From positions 1 through 36,357 of the forward strand of contig WHSN01000019.1 of the NCBI GenBank assembly GCA_009380045.1: a DNA stretch of 36,357 nucleotides, given 5' to 3'. Origin of the DNA: Luteitalea sp. (GTDB taxonomy: Bacteria > Acidobacteriota > Vicinamibacteria > Vicinamibacterales > CAVVIG01). Positions within the stretch are counted from its first letter, which is position 1, and each line of letters starts with the position of its first letter. Below the pieces are notes generated by a model. That model was not told where the DNA came from. It saw only the letters and a list, made by a program, of their open reading frames with translations, and searched no databases. A program made the translations under genes and the position numbers. Of the stretch, positions 16,564 to 24,692 are shown one piece after another.

Positions 16564-17781
16564 TTGGCTGGGCTTCGTATCGGGCTCGTCTCGGCATATC
16601 CGCCAAGCACCAGACCGCTCAGCGAATACGCCGGCCATCTGGTCACAGCTCTATGCGCGACCGGCCGGGTGGACTGTGTCACGGTGTTCGCGGACCGCGG
16701 CGATGCGGCGATCGCCTGCGGGGATGGCCGGCGCCAGGTGATCCCCTGTTGGACCTTCGGCAGCCCGTTGCTCGCCGCGTCGGTGATTCGCGCGGCCCGA
16801 CCGCTGAAGCTGGATGCCTTGTGGTTCAACCTGCACATGACCTCGGCCGGCAACACGAAGGCCAGCTGGTTCGGCGGCGTGTGCGCGCCCGCCATCGCCC
16901 GGGCAGCCGGCTTCAAGGTGATCGTGACGCTGCACAACATGCTCGGCATGACCGATCTGGGCGAGTCGGGAGTGGACGCGCGCCCGTGGGACGTCGCCGC
17001 CGCTCACGTCGCCACCCGGTCGCTCGGGTATGCGAACGCGGTCTGCACCCTGCGCCCGGAATACGTCTCGCTGCTCGCCTCGCGGTACCGCATGCGCAAC
17101 GTGTTCTACATGCCTCACGGGACGCTCGGGCCGCCGGTAGACTCGCCGCCGCGGAACGACGGCACGCGGATTCTCGCGTTCGGCCACTTCGGATCCTACA
17201 AGCGGCTCGAGCCGCTGATCGAGGCGGTCGGCACGTTGTCGCGGGCCGGAAACCCAATCCGCTTGACGATCGGCGGCACCGACTCGCGCCACAGTCCCGG
17301 CTATCTGGCGGGCCTGGAACGACGTCATCGGTCGATGGCGAATCTCGAGTTCCTCGGCTACGTCGCCGAGCAGGATGTGCCGGCGCTCTTCGAGAGCGCC
17401 GCTCTGTGCGTGCTGCCCTACGCGACGATGGCCGGCATGTCTGGCGTCGCTATCCTCGCGGCGATGCACGGCGTGCCGATCGTCGCCTCGGACATCCTGG
17501 CATTTCGCGCGCTCGAGCGCGACGGGCTTCGCATGCGGCGGTTCAAATGGCCCGACCCGGGCAGCCTCGCGGAGACCATCCTGACGCTGCTGAGCGCGCC
17601 GGACGAGCGATGCCGGCTTGCCCGCGAGAATCTCTCGTTCGCCCACGCGCAGCGAATGTCGTCGGTTGCGGGGAGCTATGTTGATTTGATCGAAGCGGTG
17701 GTGTCGGGAGCGACCATCCCGAGGCCCGGAAACGCCGGATCGTGCTGGCGAACCGGCCCGGAGCCCCGGAAAGGTCTGTGA
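16564..17781 (+). CDS. GT4-type glycosyltransferase
   Basis: This is a 405-residue cytoplasmic enzyme. It starts at TTG 16564, supported by AGGAG at 16554-16558 and because the Rossmann strand follows directly (LRIGLVSAYPPSTRPLSEYA). The N-terminal domain is acceptor-side; the C-terminal domain (from about residue 200) begins ILAFGHFGSYKRLEPLIEAV and contains LEFLGYVAEQDVPALFESA and CVLPYATMAGMSGVAILAAM, the GT-B donor site of family GT4. The usual first Glu of the E-x7-E motif is not evident (SGVAILAAMHGVPIVASD stands there), so catalytic details may differ. The neighbouring GT-C-like and surface-protein genes suggest a role in cell-surface glycan synthesis, as inference. A 212-base gap with nothing recognisable separates it from the barrel gene. 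It ends convergent with the CHRD gene. Confidence 0.85.
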   Translation: MAGLRIGLVSAYPPSTRPLSEYAGHLVTALCATGRVDCVTVFADRGDAAIACGDGRRQVIPCWTFGSPLLAASVIRAARPLKLDALWFNLHMTSAGNTKASWFGGVCAPAIARAAGFKVIVTLHNMLGMTDLGESGVDARPWDVAAAHVATRSLGYANAVCTLRPEYVSLLASRYRMRNVFYMPHGTLGPPVDSPPRNDGTRILAFGHFGSYKRLEPLIEAVGTLSRAGNPIRLTIGGTDSRHSPGYLAGLERRHRSMANLEFLGYVAEQDVPALFESAALCVLPYATMAGMSGVAILAAMHGVPIVASDILAFRALERDGLRMRRFKWPDPGSLAETILTLLSAPDERCRLARENLSFAHAQRMSSVAGSYVDLIEAVVSGATIPRPGNAGSCWRTGPEPRKGL

Positions 17782-17809
17782 GCTCGGTCTGGAGAGTGCC
17801 CGGGGGCCG

Positions 17810-18304
17810 CTACGGCCGCAGCGTGAGTTGCCCGCGCACCTCGCCGCCAGGGTTCGCGGAGGAGTGGACGTTCACATAGGAGTTCCCGCCGAGAATCGCC
17901 TGAAACATGTCGTCCGCCGACCGGATGCCGACCTCCGGCCGGAGCACGAACTCGGTGTCTCGCGCAGTGCCGGTGAAACTGAAATCATTCGACGCCGACA
18001 CCGGGAGCACGAAGTTGACGACGACCGGTCCGGCCGTTCGAATCGCGCCGGCGTGAATGTGGCCCTGCGTGACGCCGCTCGGCAGGTTGAAGACGCGAAC
18101 ACTGTAGTTGACGGTCCGAGCCGTCAGATCGACGATGACCGTCGCGTCACCGAACGCTCCGGTGGTGACGCCGTTGGCGGTCTGGGTGGCCTCGCCCTCG
18201 CCGGTCAGCGTCGCGGTGAGCGTGAACACTTGAGCGGAAGCGGGTGTGGCCGCGACGCTGACGAGCGCGGCGGCGACAAGGACAAGGGGCAGACGCGAGA
18301 TCAT
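17810..18304 (-). CDS. Secreted CHRD-domain protein
   Basis: This is a 164-residue protein from ATG 18304, with GAGGAG 7-12 bases upstream. Residues 1-24 are a signal peptide (LVLVAAALVSVAATPASA). The mature part is a single CHRD domain, recognised by FTLTATLTGEGEA, GVTQGHIHAGAI, and the closing YVNVHSSANPGGEVRGQL. CHRD domains occur in chordin and in many small secreted bacterial proteins; their bacterial function is not established. It stands alone, with a candidate promoter about 45-75 bases upstream, and is convergent with the glycosyltransferase gene 28 bases away. Confidence 0.92.
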   Translation of the reverse strand: MISRLPLVLVAAALVSVAATPASAQVFTLTATLTGEGEATQTANGVTTGAFGDATVIVDLTARTVNYSVRVFNLPSGVTQGHIHAGAIRTAGPVVVNFVLPVSASNDFSFTGTARDTEFVLRPEVGIRSADDMFQAILGGNSYVNVHSSANPGGEVRGQLTLRP

Positions 18305-18349
18305 AAGCAGCTCCTCGTGTAGTGTGAAGGGCCTGAGACTCGGGCTGGT

Positions 18350-18378
18350 ATCCTATACGCCGGTGTGGGCTCACGCAA
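18350..18378 (-). promoter_or_regulatory. Candidate promoter of the CHRD gene
   Basis: On the minus strand TTGCGT (18378-18373) and TAGGAT (18355-18350) are separated by 17 bases, 45 bases before the ATG. Each hexamer matches the sigma-70 consensus at four of six positions, so this is suggestive only. Confidence 0.3.
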
Positions 18379-18755
18379 GGCGTGCCGGCCCGCAGTCATT
18401 GGCCGCCCTCCTGTGTCAGCGGCACCGGCGGTCCGATTCACACATTTGCATCCCGTTGTCGAGGCGACATTCGCCTGAACGGCGTTTGCATCGACTCGCT
18501 GGAGAACCGGCGCAACACGACCCCTTCCGGTCCAATGCAACAGCGACGATCCACTCGCCGAGGACTTGCTGTCCCCCGTTCTGGATCGGTCCGCACGGTT
18601 GTGAGGAATCGGACGGGCAAGAGCTGAACCCGCTCGAGCTCATGGAGGGCAGCCCCGATCCGAAGCCGGCCGACGAGCGAAAAGCGGTCGCGCGCCAGGG
18701 CACCGGTGCGGCGGCCAGATCGCGGCGTTGCACCATCAACCGCCGCCGCTCTTGC
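18379..18755. other. Intergenic region with no recognisable gene
   Basis: These 377 bases separate the CHRD gene's upstream region from the PP2C stop codon. Several open frames cross it, but their composition (Arg/Ser/Cys-rich) and lack of starts argue against coding. I saw no hairpin, repeat or RNA motif I can support. Confidence 0.4.
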
Positions 18756-19517
18756 TCAGTCCCCCGTGAACCGTGCAAGCACGATGGTGACGTTGTCGCG
18801 GCTGCCCCTGCGGAGAGCGGCGTCGATGAGCCGTGCGCCAATCTCGACGAGAGGATCCTCGCTGCTCAGCAGGGCACAGAGCTCGTGGTCCTCGACCACG
18901 TTGTGAAGGCCGTCGGAGCACAAGAGCAGCGTCTCCCCGCCGCTCAGCTCCTGCTCGTGAAGGTGCACTTCGGCGGACTCCCGGGCGCCGAGAACGTTTG
19001 TCAACACGTGTCGCATCGAATGGACGTGCGGCGGAAGGCTCGAGCTCGACTCATCGGCCAGCACGGTCGCTTCCCAGGTGTCGTCGGCCGTCACCTGCGT
19101 GAGCGCGCCTTCAGCGAACACGTACAGCCGGCTGTCGCCTGCGTGCCCGACCGAGAGACGATTTCCCGAAATCAACCCGCACACCACCGTCGTCCCCATG
19201 CCCGCATACTCGTCGTGCTCTTCCGCCGTCCGGAAGATCCGGTGATTGGCCAGGTGGATTGCCGTCCGCAGCCGATTGCTGCAGAAGGACAGCTCGGGAT
19301 CGATGCCGTACGGCCACGAGCACTCTCCGACTTCTTCCGAACGGCGCACGAACGCGGCAATGGTTTCGACGGCGAGACTCGACGCTACTTCCCCCGCCTG
19401 ATGGCCGCCCATGCCATCCGCCACGATCAGGAGTTGCAGCTGTCGGTCGGCAGCGAAGCTGTCCTCGTTCGTCTTGCGGGCCGGGCCGATATCGGAAACG
19501 CCGTACGCCGTCAGCAC
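18756..19517 (-). CDS. PP2C-family serine/threonine phosphatase
   Basis: This is a 253-residue cytoplasmic phosphatase from GTG 19517, with GAGGGAG just upstream. All core PP2C motifs are present: SDIGPARKTNEDS (metal-binding D19 region), VADGMGGHQAGE (D34, G35), GTTVV, VGHAGDSRLYVF, LLLCSDGL and the final SRDNVTIVLARF. Length equals a bare catalytic domain, with no sensor or membrane part. Such enzymes reverse Hanks-type kinase phosphorylation or stress-type partner switching. No Ser/Thr kinase lies in the window. It is second in a minus-strand pair 33 bases after an ABC ATPase gene. Confidence 0.95.
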   Translation of the reverse strand: MLTAYGVSDIGPARKTNEDSFAADRQLQLLIVADGMGGHQAGEVASSLAVETIAAFVRRSEEVGECSWPYGIDPELSFCSNRLRTAIHLANHRIFRTAEEHDEYAGMGTTVVCGLISGNRLSVGHAGDSRLYVFAEGALTQVTADDTWEATVLADESSSSLPPHVHSMRHVLTNVLGARESAEVHLHEQELSGGETLLLCSDGLHNVVEDHELCALLSSEDPLVEIGARLIDAALRRGSRDNVTIVLARFTGD

Positions 19518-19550
19518 GCTGGCTCCCTCGCTTTTCGCGGCGGTAGAAGG

Positions 19551-20432
19551 TCAGTCAGATCCGGCCTGGCGCACCGCCTGACTGTGCGTCGGTGGCCTGA
19601 TTGCAGCCGGCTCGAACCTCGCGAGCGTGGCCGCGTAATAGCCGTCTTCGCGCCCGACCGCCACGGGCGCCTCGAACACGTGGCTGAGACGTGCGGTGGT
19701 GAGCGTGGCCGCCTTCGGGCCGTCGAATGCCACCCGGCCACGGCGCAGCAGGATCACCCGCTCGATCTCCGGGACGATTTCTTCGAGATGGTGCGTCACC
19801 AGGATCAGCGTCGGCCCCGTTCGGGCGATGCGTCGCACGAGATCCAGGCATCGGTCTCGTGCGACGAGGTCCAGGCCGGTGGTTGGCTCGTCGAGCACCA
19901 GCGCGCGCGGAAAGCTGACCAGGGCCCGGGCAATCAGCACCCGGCGTGCCTCGCCGCTCGACATCTCGTGCATCGGCTTGCCGCCAAGCTGCGAGGCATC
20001 CATGGTCGCGAGCGCCCGTGCGGCGCTGTCGCGCATCTCGCCGGTGATCTCCAGGTGCTTCATCACGCCTCGAGCAGCGAAAAACCCCGACAGCACCGCC
20101 TCGGTTCCGGTGATGCGGCCGTTGCTGTTGCCCTCGACGAACCGGTGATGCAGATCCGACGACACGATCGCCAGGGTGGCCCGCAGCTCGAACACGTTCC
20201 ACCGGTCGTTGCCGAGCACGCGCACCGCGGCGGAGCCGTCGGCATGTGCCACCGCGCGGTCCTGATGCGTCAGCAGGTTGATCAGCGTCGACTTCCCGGC
20301 GCCATTCGGCCCGACGATGGCGGTGTGCTCGCCGTTGTGGATGGCCAGCGTGATGTCGTCGAGAATGGGTCGCCCGTTCTTCGTGACGGTGGCGCGGGTC
20401 AGCTCGAACAGCGGCGGCGGGTTGGTTGGCAT
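19551..20432 (-). CDS. Stand-alone ABC transporter-type ATPase (ModF/YlmA-like)
   Basis: This is a 293-residue ATPase with no membrane segments. Walker A is GPNGAGKST at 41-49, the Q-loop region lies near IVSSDLHHR, the signature is MSSGE at 157-161, Walker B plus catalytic Glu is RALVLDEPTTGLD (D181, E182), and the H-loop is LVTHH (H214). A ~40-residue C-terminal extension follows. The SSDLHHRF segment and single nucleotide-binding domain are like the ModF/YlmA group, which stands apart from transport permeases. No permease gene is adjacent; instead the downstream partner is the PP2C phosphatase, so a non-transport role is possible. The start at ATG 20432 lacks a good ribosome binding site. 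Confidence 0.9.
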   Translation of the reverse strand: MPTNPPPLFELTRATVTKNGRPILDDITLAIHNGEHTAIVGPNGAGKSTLINLLTHQDRAVAHADGSAAVRVLGNDRWNVFELRATLAIVSSDLHHRFVEGNSNGRITGTEAVLSGFFAARGVMKHLEITGEMRDSAARALATMDASQLGGKPMHEMSSGEARRVLIARALVSFPRALVLDEPTTGLDLVARDRCLDLVRRIARTGPTLILVTHHLEEIVPEIERVILLRRGRVAFDGPKAATLTTARLSHVFEAPVAVGREDGYYAATLARFEPAAIRPPTHSQAVRQAGSD

Positions 20433-20532
20433 GATTCAGGAAATACGGAGTGTCCCGCTTATCGTAGCAGCCGGTGGTGATGTCTGGCGCCGCCGCCCGG
20501 AAGAATTGGATCGCTGACCAGCTCATCGCGGC

Positions 20533-20538
20533 TACAAT
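20533..20538 (+). promoter_or_regulatory. Putative -10 element close to the MHS transporter start
   Basis: TACAAT matches the -10 consensus at five of six positions and ends 8 bases before ATG 20547. A start about 7 bases after it would leave almost no leader, giving a leaderless or near-leaderless message. No matching -35 at 17 bases is evident, so the call is tentative. Confidence 0.35.
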
Positions 20539-20546
20539 ACCCGGCG

Positions 20547-21887
20547 ATGACGAGCGACGCTCCCGGTCCCGCACGCGGGATTCGCGGGGGCCCGCCCACC
20601 CTCGACGACCGCACGCGGCGACGGCACCTTGTTCGCGCGGTCGTCGCGGCCACCGTAGGCACGACCGTTGAGTGGTACGACTTCTTCCTCTACAACGCGG
20701 CCGCGGCCCTCGTCTTCCCCAGGCTCTTCTTCCCTTCGTCGGATCCGTATGTCGCGACCTTGTTGTCGTTTTCGACATTGTTCGCCGGCTTTGCCGCACG
20801 CCCGGTCGGCGCCGTGCTGTTCGGCCACTTCGGCGATCGGATCGGCCGCAAAGCGCTCCTCGTGACGACGATGATGGTGATGGGGGTCGCGACGATGGCG
20901 ATCGGTCTCGTCCCCTCATATGAGTCGATCGGTATCTGGGGGGCGGTCCTGCTGACCGTACTGCGATCGCTTCAGGGGATTGCGGTCGGCGGCGAATGGA
21001 GCGGGTCGGTGCTGATGGCGGGTGAGTGGGCGAGTCCGGGGCGCCGGGGCTTCACGACCAGCTTCGCCCAGATGGGTGCGCCGCTCGGCCTGATCCTCGC
21101 CAACGGCGCCTTGTCGGTGATGACCGTCGTTCAGGACGACGCCACGTTTCTTTCGTGGGGCTGGCGCGTGCCGTTCCTGGCGAGCGTCGTGCTCGTCGCG
21201 ATCGGGCTCTACATACGAATCGGCGTGCTCGAGTCGCCGGTGTTCGTCAGGCTGAAGTCCGAAGGCAAGGTGGTTCGGGCACCGGTCGTGCACGTGCTCC
21301 GTGAGAACTGGCGCGAGGTGATGCTGACCACGCTTCTCCGGACCGGCCAGCTGGTGCCGTACTACGTGTTCACCACCTACATCCTCAGCTACGGCACGCA
21401 GGTGCTCGGCATGAGCCGTACGACGCTGCTCACGTGCGTCTCGCTGCGGTCGTTCACCTCGATCGTGATGATACCGGTGGCGGGGCATCTGTCGGACGTC
21501 TACGGCCGCAAGCGCGTTGTCGGCACCGGGCTGGTCGGGGTCGCGATCTGGGGGTTCGTCTACTTCGGTCTTCTCGACACCACCGCCATCCCGCTGATCA
21601 TGCTCGCGATGATCGTCGATTCGGTGGTGCAGGATCTGCAGTACGCGCCCCAGGCGGCGCTGATTGCGGAGAACTTTCCGGCGTCTCGACGGTACAGCGG
21701 GTCGGGGTTGGGCTACCATCTCGCCGCGATTACGGCTGGAGGGCCGGCGCCGCTCATCGCGACATATCTGTACGCCCGGTTCGAGACGCCGTTTGCGATT
21801 GCCGCGTTCGTGCTGGCCAGCACGGTCATCAGCCTCGCCACGTTCCCCTGGCTGAAGGATCGCGCCGGTTCACTCGACCACGCATGA
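20547..21887 (+). CDS. MFS transporter, metabolite:H+ symporter (MHS) family
   Basis: This is a 446-residue inner-membrane carrier with 12 predicted helices. The family signature near the N-terminus is GTTVEWYDFFLYN, followed by FGHFGDRIGRK, the MFS loop 2-3 motif, repeated in the second half as GHLSDVYGRK. LRSLQGIAVGGEWSGSVLMA and WGWRVPFLASVVLV are also typical of MHS members, which import carboxylates, proline, betaine or shikimate with protons. The substrate cannot be fixed from sequence. It is divergent from the ABC ATPase gene with 114 bases between the starts, and convergent with the oxidoreductase gene 21 bases downstream. Confidence 0.93.
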   Translation: MTSDAPGPARGIRGGPPTLDDRTRRRHLVRAVVAATVGTTVEWYDFFLYNAAAALVFPRLFFPSSDPYVATLLSFSTLFAGFAARPVGAVLFGHFGDRIGRKALLVTTMMVMGVATMAIGLVPSYESIGIWGAVLLTVLRSLQGIAVGGEWSGSVLMAGEWASPGRRGFTTSFAQMGAPLGLILANGALSVMTVVQDDATFLSWGWRVPFLASVVLVAIGLYIRIGVLESPVFVRLKSEGKVVRAPVVHVLRENWREVMLTTLLRTGQLVPYYVFTTYILSYGTQVLGMSRTTLLTCVSLRSFTSIVMIPVAGHLSDVYGRKRVVGTGLVGVAIWGFVYFGLLDTTAIPLIMLAMIVDSVVQDLQYAPQAALIAENFPASRRYSGSGLGYHLAAITAGGPAPLIATYLYARFETPFAIAAFVLASTVISLATFPWLKDRAGSLDHA

Positions 21888-21908
21888 GGCGTCGGCAATC
21901 AGGCCGCC

Positions 21909-23009
21909 CTACTTGGGTCGAGGATCCGCGGACGCGGGTGCCGGCGGACGATAGCCGCCACGAAGTTGCCGCACCGCAGAGGCCAGCGTCTCGGCCGCCC
22001 GGCTCACTTCCGAGAACAAGGCACGGTCGGCGTCCAGCGCGTCATGACTGGTGGCGTACGGTTCGTAGTAGCCGATGTAGCGGTCGACCAGCGCGGCATG
22101 GCCAGCCGGCACCAGGCTCATGTCGGTGAGCCAGTCGTGAAGACCGCGCCGTAGCGACTCCGCACCTGCCGCATCGCCGTGCACGACCAACGCAAATGCG
22201 CGACCAGCCAGATGCCGCGGGTACGACCAGCCTCGCAGCTCGAGCTCTTTGGCCTTCTCCGGCTTTTTCCCCTGGGTGGATGTCGGGTCGGGATTGCCGC
22301 CGTCAGCGCAGACCAGCCGATCCATCATCAGCTTCAGCGCGCTCGGCGCCTGATACCAGTGGACGGGCGTGACGATCATCACGCCATGAGCCGCCACCCA
22401 GCGCGGATAGAGCTCGTTCATCCAGTCGTTGACCTGGCCGACGGCGTGGTTCGGATAACACGAGCAGGGCCAGTGGCACAACGGCATCGCGGTGGACACG
22501 CACGCCTTGCACGGGAAGATGACGCGGCCGAACTCGGACGTGAGATGACTCAAGTCGAGGAGGTCGACGTCGAATCCTTTCTCGCGCTGCAGCGACTCGC
22601 GCGCCGTTCGGGCCAGCCTGAAGGTCTTCGACATTTCACCCGGACAGGTTTCGTCGCTTCGTGGCGAGGCGCAGATCAGCAGGATGCGCGATGCTCCGCC
22701 CGGGTCGTCGTGAGCAGCCTGTGCCTCGTGAATGCGGTCGCGCGCGTGAAGCCACTCGATCGGGAGCGGGAAGGCGGGATCGGCGAAGCCGGGGCCGGCA
22801 GGCCTGGTCCGGGGGCTCTTGCGGTATTCGTCGTAGGCCGTCCAGGCAACCGCCTCGACCCGCTCCAGTTCCGCCGGCAGGGCCTCGAACGCGGGATCGT
22901 AGAAGCGCTCGCGCCAGCGACGCCCGAACTCCTCCCGTGAGAGCTTCGTGGAGCCCTGTCCCGTGCGGACCGTGGGGGCGTCCTTCCCGGGTCGCTCGCT
23001 GTCAGCCAT
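21909..23009 (-). CDS. Flavodoxin-fold NADPH-dependent oxidoreductase
   Basis: This is a 366-residue protein from ATG 23009, chosen because GGAGG lies 5 bases upstream; the frame is open further but that part looks non-coding. The first ~105 residues are a polar leader domain (REEFGRRWRERFYDPAFEAL). A flavodoxin-like FMN-binding fold follows: RILLICASPRSDETCPGEMS (phosphate loop), VDLLDLSHL, and GVMIVTPVHWYQAPSALKLM, the stacking loop of NADPH-dependent FMN reductases. A cysteine cluster, C167, C170, C178, C182, C184 (FPCKACVSTAMPLCHWPCSC), lies between the second and third strands. Iron-sulphur flavoproteins carry a cluster in a comparable place with different spacing, so a metal or Fe-S site is possible. 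The substrate is unknown. Confidence 0.88.
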   Translation of the reverse strand: MADSERPGKDAPTVRTGQGSTKLSREEFGRRWRERFYDPAFEALPAELERVEAVAWTAYDEYRKSPRTRPAGPGFADPAFPLPIEWLHARDRIHEAQAAHDDPGGASRILLICASPRSDETCPGEMSKTFRLARTARESLQREKGFDVDLLDLSHLTSEFGRVIFPCKACVSTAMPLCHWPCSCYPNHAVGQVNDWMNELYPRWVAAHGVMIVTPVHWYQAPSALKLMMDRLVCADGGNPDPTSTQGKKPEKAKELELRGWSYPRHLAGRAFALVVHGDAAGAESLRRGLHDWLTDMSLVPAGHAALVDRYIGYYEPYATSHDALDADRALFSEVSRAAETLASAVRQLRGGYRPPAPASADPRPK

Positions 23010-23392
23010 CGTGCCTCCGCGTCCGCCTGTCGCCGAGCGTGCACTCCGAAAGCAGCCCACGACTTGGCCCCATCCGAGCACCTCTCCCCGCATGGACGGC
23101 AGGAACGCCGCGCGATCCGCGTTCGCATGCGTGAGCATCCTACCGAACGGGAGACCTGAAACCTACCAGCCGCGCGGGGTCGCCGCCCGGCAGGCCGGCC
23201 CAGTCTACCCGATACCGCCGCGTAAGCTCGGTCCTGCGAGCGCATGAGGTATTCCCCAGAAATCCACGGTTGGTCCTATAATTGACGGCCCCTCGAGGGG
23301 TTGCCGGAAGGGCCGCGGAGGCCGAGGATGCGCGGGTACAATCATGGCGTCAGCGTTTCCGACACGTCTCTCGTTCATCATGAGGGAGTCTG
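23010..23392. other. Divergent intergenic region
   Basis: This 383-base region separates the minus-strand oxidoreductase from the plus-strand NHL gene. It holds a TATAAT box (23277-23282), a 12-bp palindrome (23289-23300) and a TACAAT (23337-23342) facing the NHL gene. No open frame in it has coding character. Confidence 0.5.
23277..23300 (+). promoter_or_regulatory. Consensus -10 box with adjoining palindrome, upstream of NHL gene
   Basis: TATAAT (23277-23282) is a perfect -10 hexamer in GC-rich DNA. Seven bases on, at the expected transcription start, is the perfect palindrome CCCCTCGAGGGG (23289-23300). No good -35 is visible. It would give a leader of about 100 bases for the NHL gene. 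The role of the palindrome as operator or leader hairpin is inference. Confidence 0.4.
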
Positions 23393-24646
23393 ATGTCGCC
23401 ATCCCGTCGAGGCACGACCGTCCTGGCGTTCGCCGCGGTCGCGGCAGTCGCCAGTTCGGACGTCCGGGTGCGCGCGCAGCTGGGCGCGAGTGTCTCCCCG
23501 ACGAATGATGTAGCGAATCCGTACAACACGATCGTCGGACACTTCAAGTTGCCCGAGGGCCGGACGTGGGGTTCGACGAGCGCTGTCGATGTCGCCCCGG
23601 ACGGCAGCACCATCTGGGTCGCGGAACGGTGTGGTGCGAACAGCTGTCTCGATCGAGCGACCGGCCGGATGTCGCAGCTCCCATCGATACTGAAATTCGA
23701 CCAGTCAGGAAAGCTCAGCGCGAGCTTCGGCCAGGGCATGCTCATCTTCCCCCACGGCATTCACGTGGATCGTGACGGGAACGTGTGGGTGACCGACGGC
23801 CAGGACAATGCTCCGACACCGGCTCGCGGCGGCGCTGGTGCGGCGCGTGCGACGGCCGGCGGAGCGGCGACGCCCGGCGCCACGGCGGGTGCCCCTCCAA
23901 ACGGGGCTACGGCTGGCGCCGCGGACGGTGCGACCGGGGAGGCCGGCCGCGGTGCAGCCGGTGGACGAGGACAGGCCACGCCCCCGCGCGCGAATCCGGC
24001 GGCCAGCAAAGGTCATCAGGTCTTCAAGTTCAGCCCCGAAGGTAAACTGCTGATGACGCTGGGCGAGCCAGGCGGTGCGAATGCACCGGGCTATTTCTTC
24101 CAGCCGAACGACGTGATCACGAATGCCGCAGGCGAGATCTTCGTGTCCGAAGGGCACTCGAGCACGCCCGGCACGACGGCGCGGGTCATCAAGTTTTCCA
24201 GGGAGGGAAAGGTCATCAAGGAATTCGGGACGTTCGGTGACGGTCCGGGCCAGTTGAATCAGCCGCACGCGCTGGCTTTCGACTCGCAGAACCGCCTGTT
24301 CGTCGGTGACCGAGCCAACAACCGCGTGGTGATCTTCGATCAGGAGGGAAAATACCTCGACGCGTGGTATCAGTTCAGCCGTCCGAGTGGTGTTTACATC
24401 GACAAGAGCGACAATCTCTACGTGGCCGATTCCGAGTCCGGTTCCTCGAATCCCGCCCACGGCGCGTGGAAGCGTGGCATCCGCATCGGCAGCGTCAGGG
24501 ACGGCAAGGTGGTCGCCTTCATCCCCGATCCGGTTGTCAACGGTACCGGCACGCTTGCGGCGGAGGGCGTCGCCGCCGACGCCGCCGGCAATGTCTACGG
24601 CGCCGAGGTTGGTCCACGTCAGGTGAAGAAATACGTGAGGAAGTGA
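23393..24646 (+). CDS. Secreted NHL-repeat beta-propeller with Gly/Ala-rich insert
   Basis: This is a 417-residue protein from ATG 23393, with GAGGGAG 4-10 bases upstream. The signal peptide is about 29 residues long (TTVLAFAAVAAVASSDVRVR, then AQ). Propeller blades are marked by AVDVAPDGSTIWVAERCG, HGIHVDRDGNVWVTDGQD, NDVITNAAGEIFVSEGHS, HALAFDSQNRLFVGDRANNR and SGVYIDKSDNLYVADSES. The arrangement is that of peptidyl-alpha-hydroxyglycine amidating-lyase-like NHL proteins, though lyase activity cannot be claimed. Between blades two and three, residues ~143-203 are a low-complexity Gly/Ala/Thr/Arg stretch (such as GGAATPGATAGAPPNG) not part of the fold. It is followed 46 bases later by the DUF4920 gene, probably one operon. 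Confidence 0.9.
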   Translation: MSPSRRGTTVLAFAAVAAVASSDVRVRAQLGASVSPTNDVANPYNTIVGHFKLPEGRTWGSTSAVDVAPDGSTIWVAERCGANSCLDRATGRMSQLPSILKFDQSGKLSASFGQGMLIFPHGIHVDRDGNVWVTDGQDNAPTPARGGAGAARATAGGAATPGATAGAPPNGATAGAADGATGEAGRGAAGGRGQATPPRANPAASKGHQVFKFSPEGKLLMTLGEPGGANAPGYFFQPNDVITNAAGEIFVSEGHSSTPGTTARVIKFSREGKVIKEFGTFGDGPGQLNQPHALAFDSQNRLFVGDRANNRVVIFDQEGKYLDAWYQFSRPSGVYIDKSDNLYVADSESGSSNPAHGAWKRGIRIGSVRDGKVVAFIPDPVVNGTGTLAAEGVAADAAGNVYGAEVGPRQVKKYVRK

Positions 24647-24692
24647 AGACGTTTCTGAAGAAGTCCAACAGCAGACCAGGAGGATTCGAACC

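Noticed and set aside
18246-20480. 744-codon plus-strand open frame opposite the PP2C and ABC genes
   Set aside because: Antisense to two motif-complete genes; composition is Arg/His/Pro-rich with no motif.
23816-24003. Possible tandem DNA repeat
   Set aside because: The codons for Gly and Ala vary and no fixed repeat unit could be found, so it is amino-acid low complexity and not a DNA repeat.
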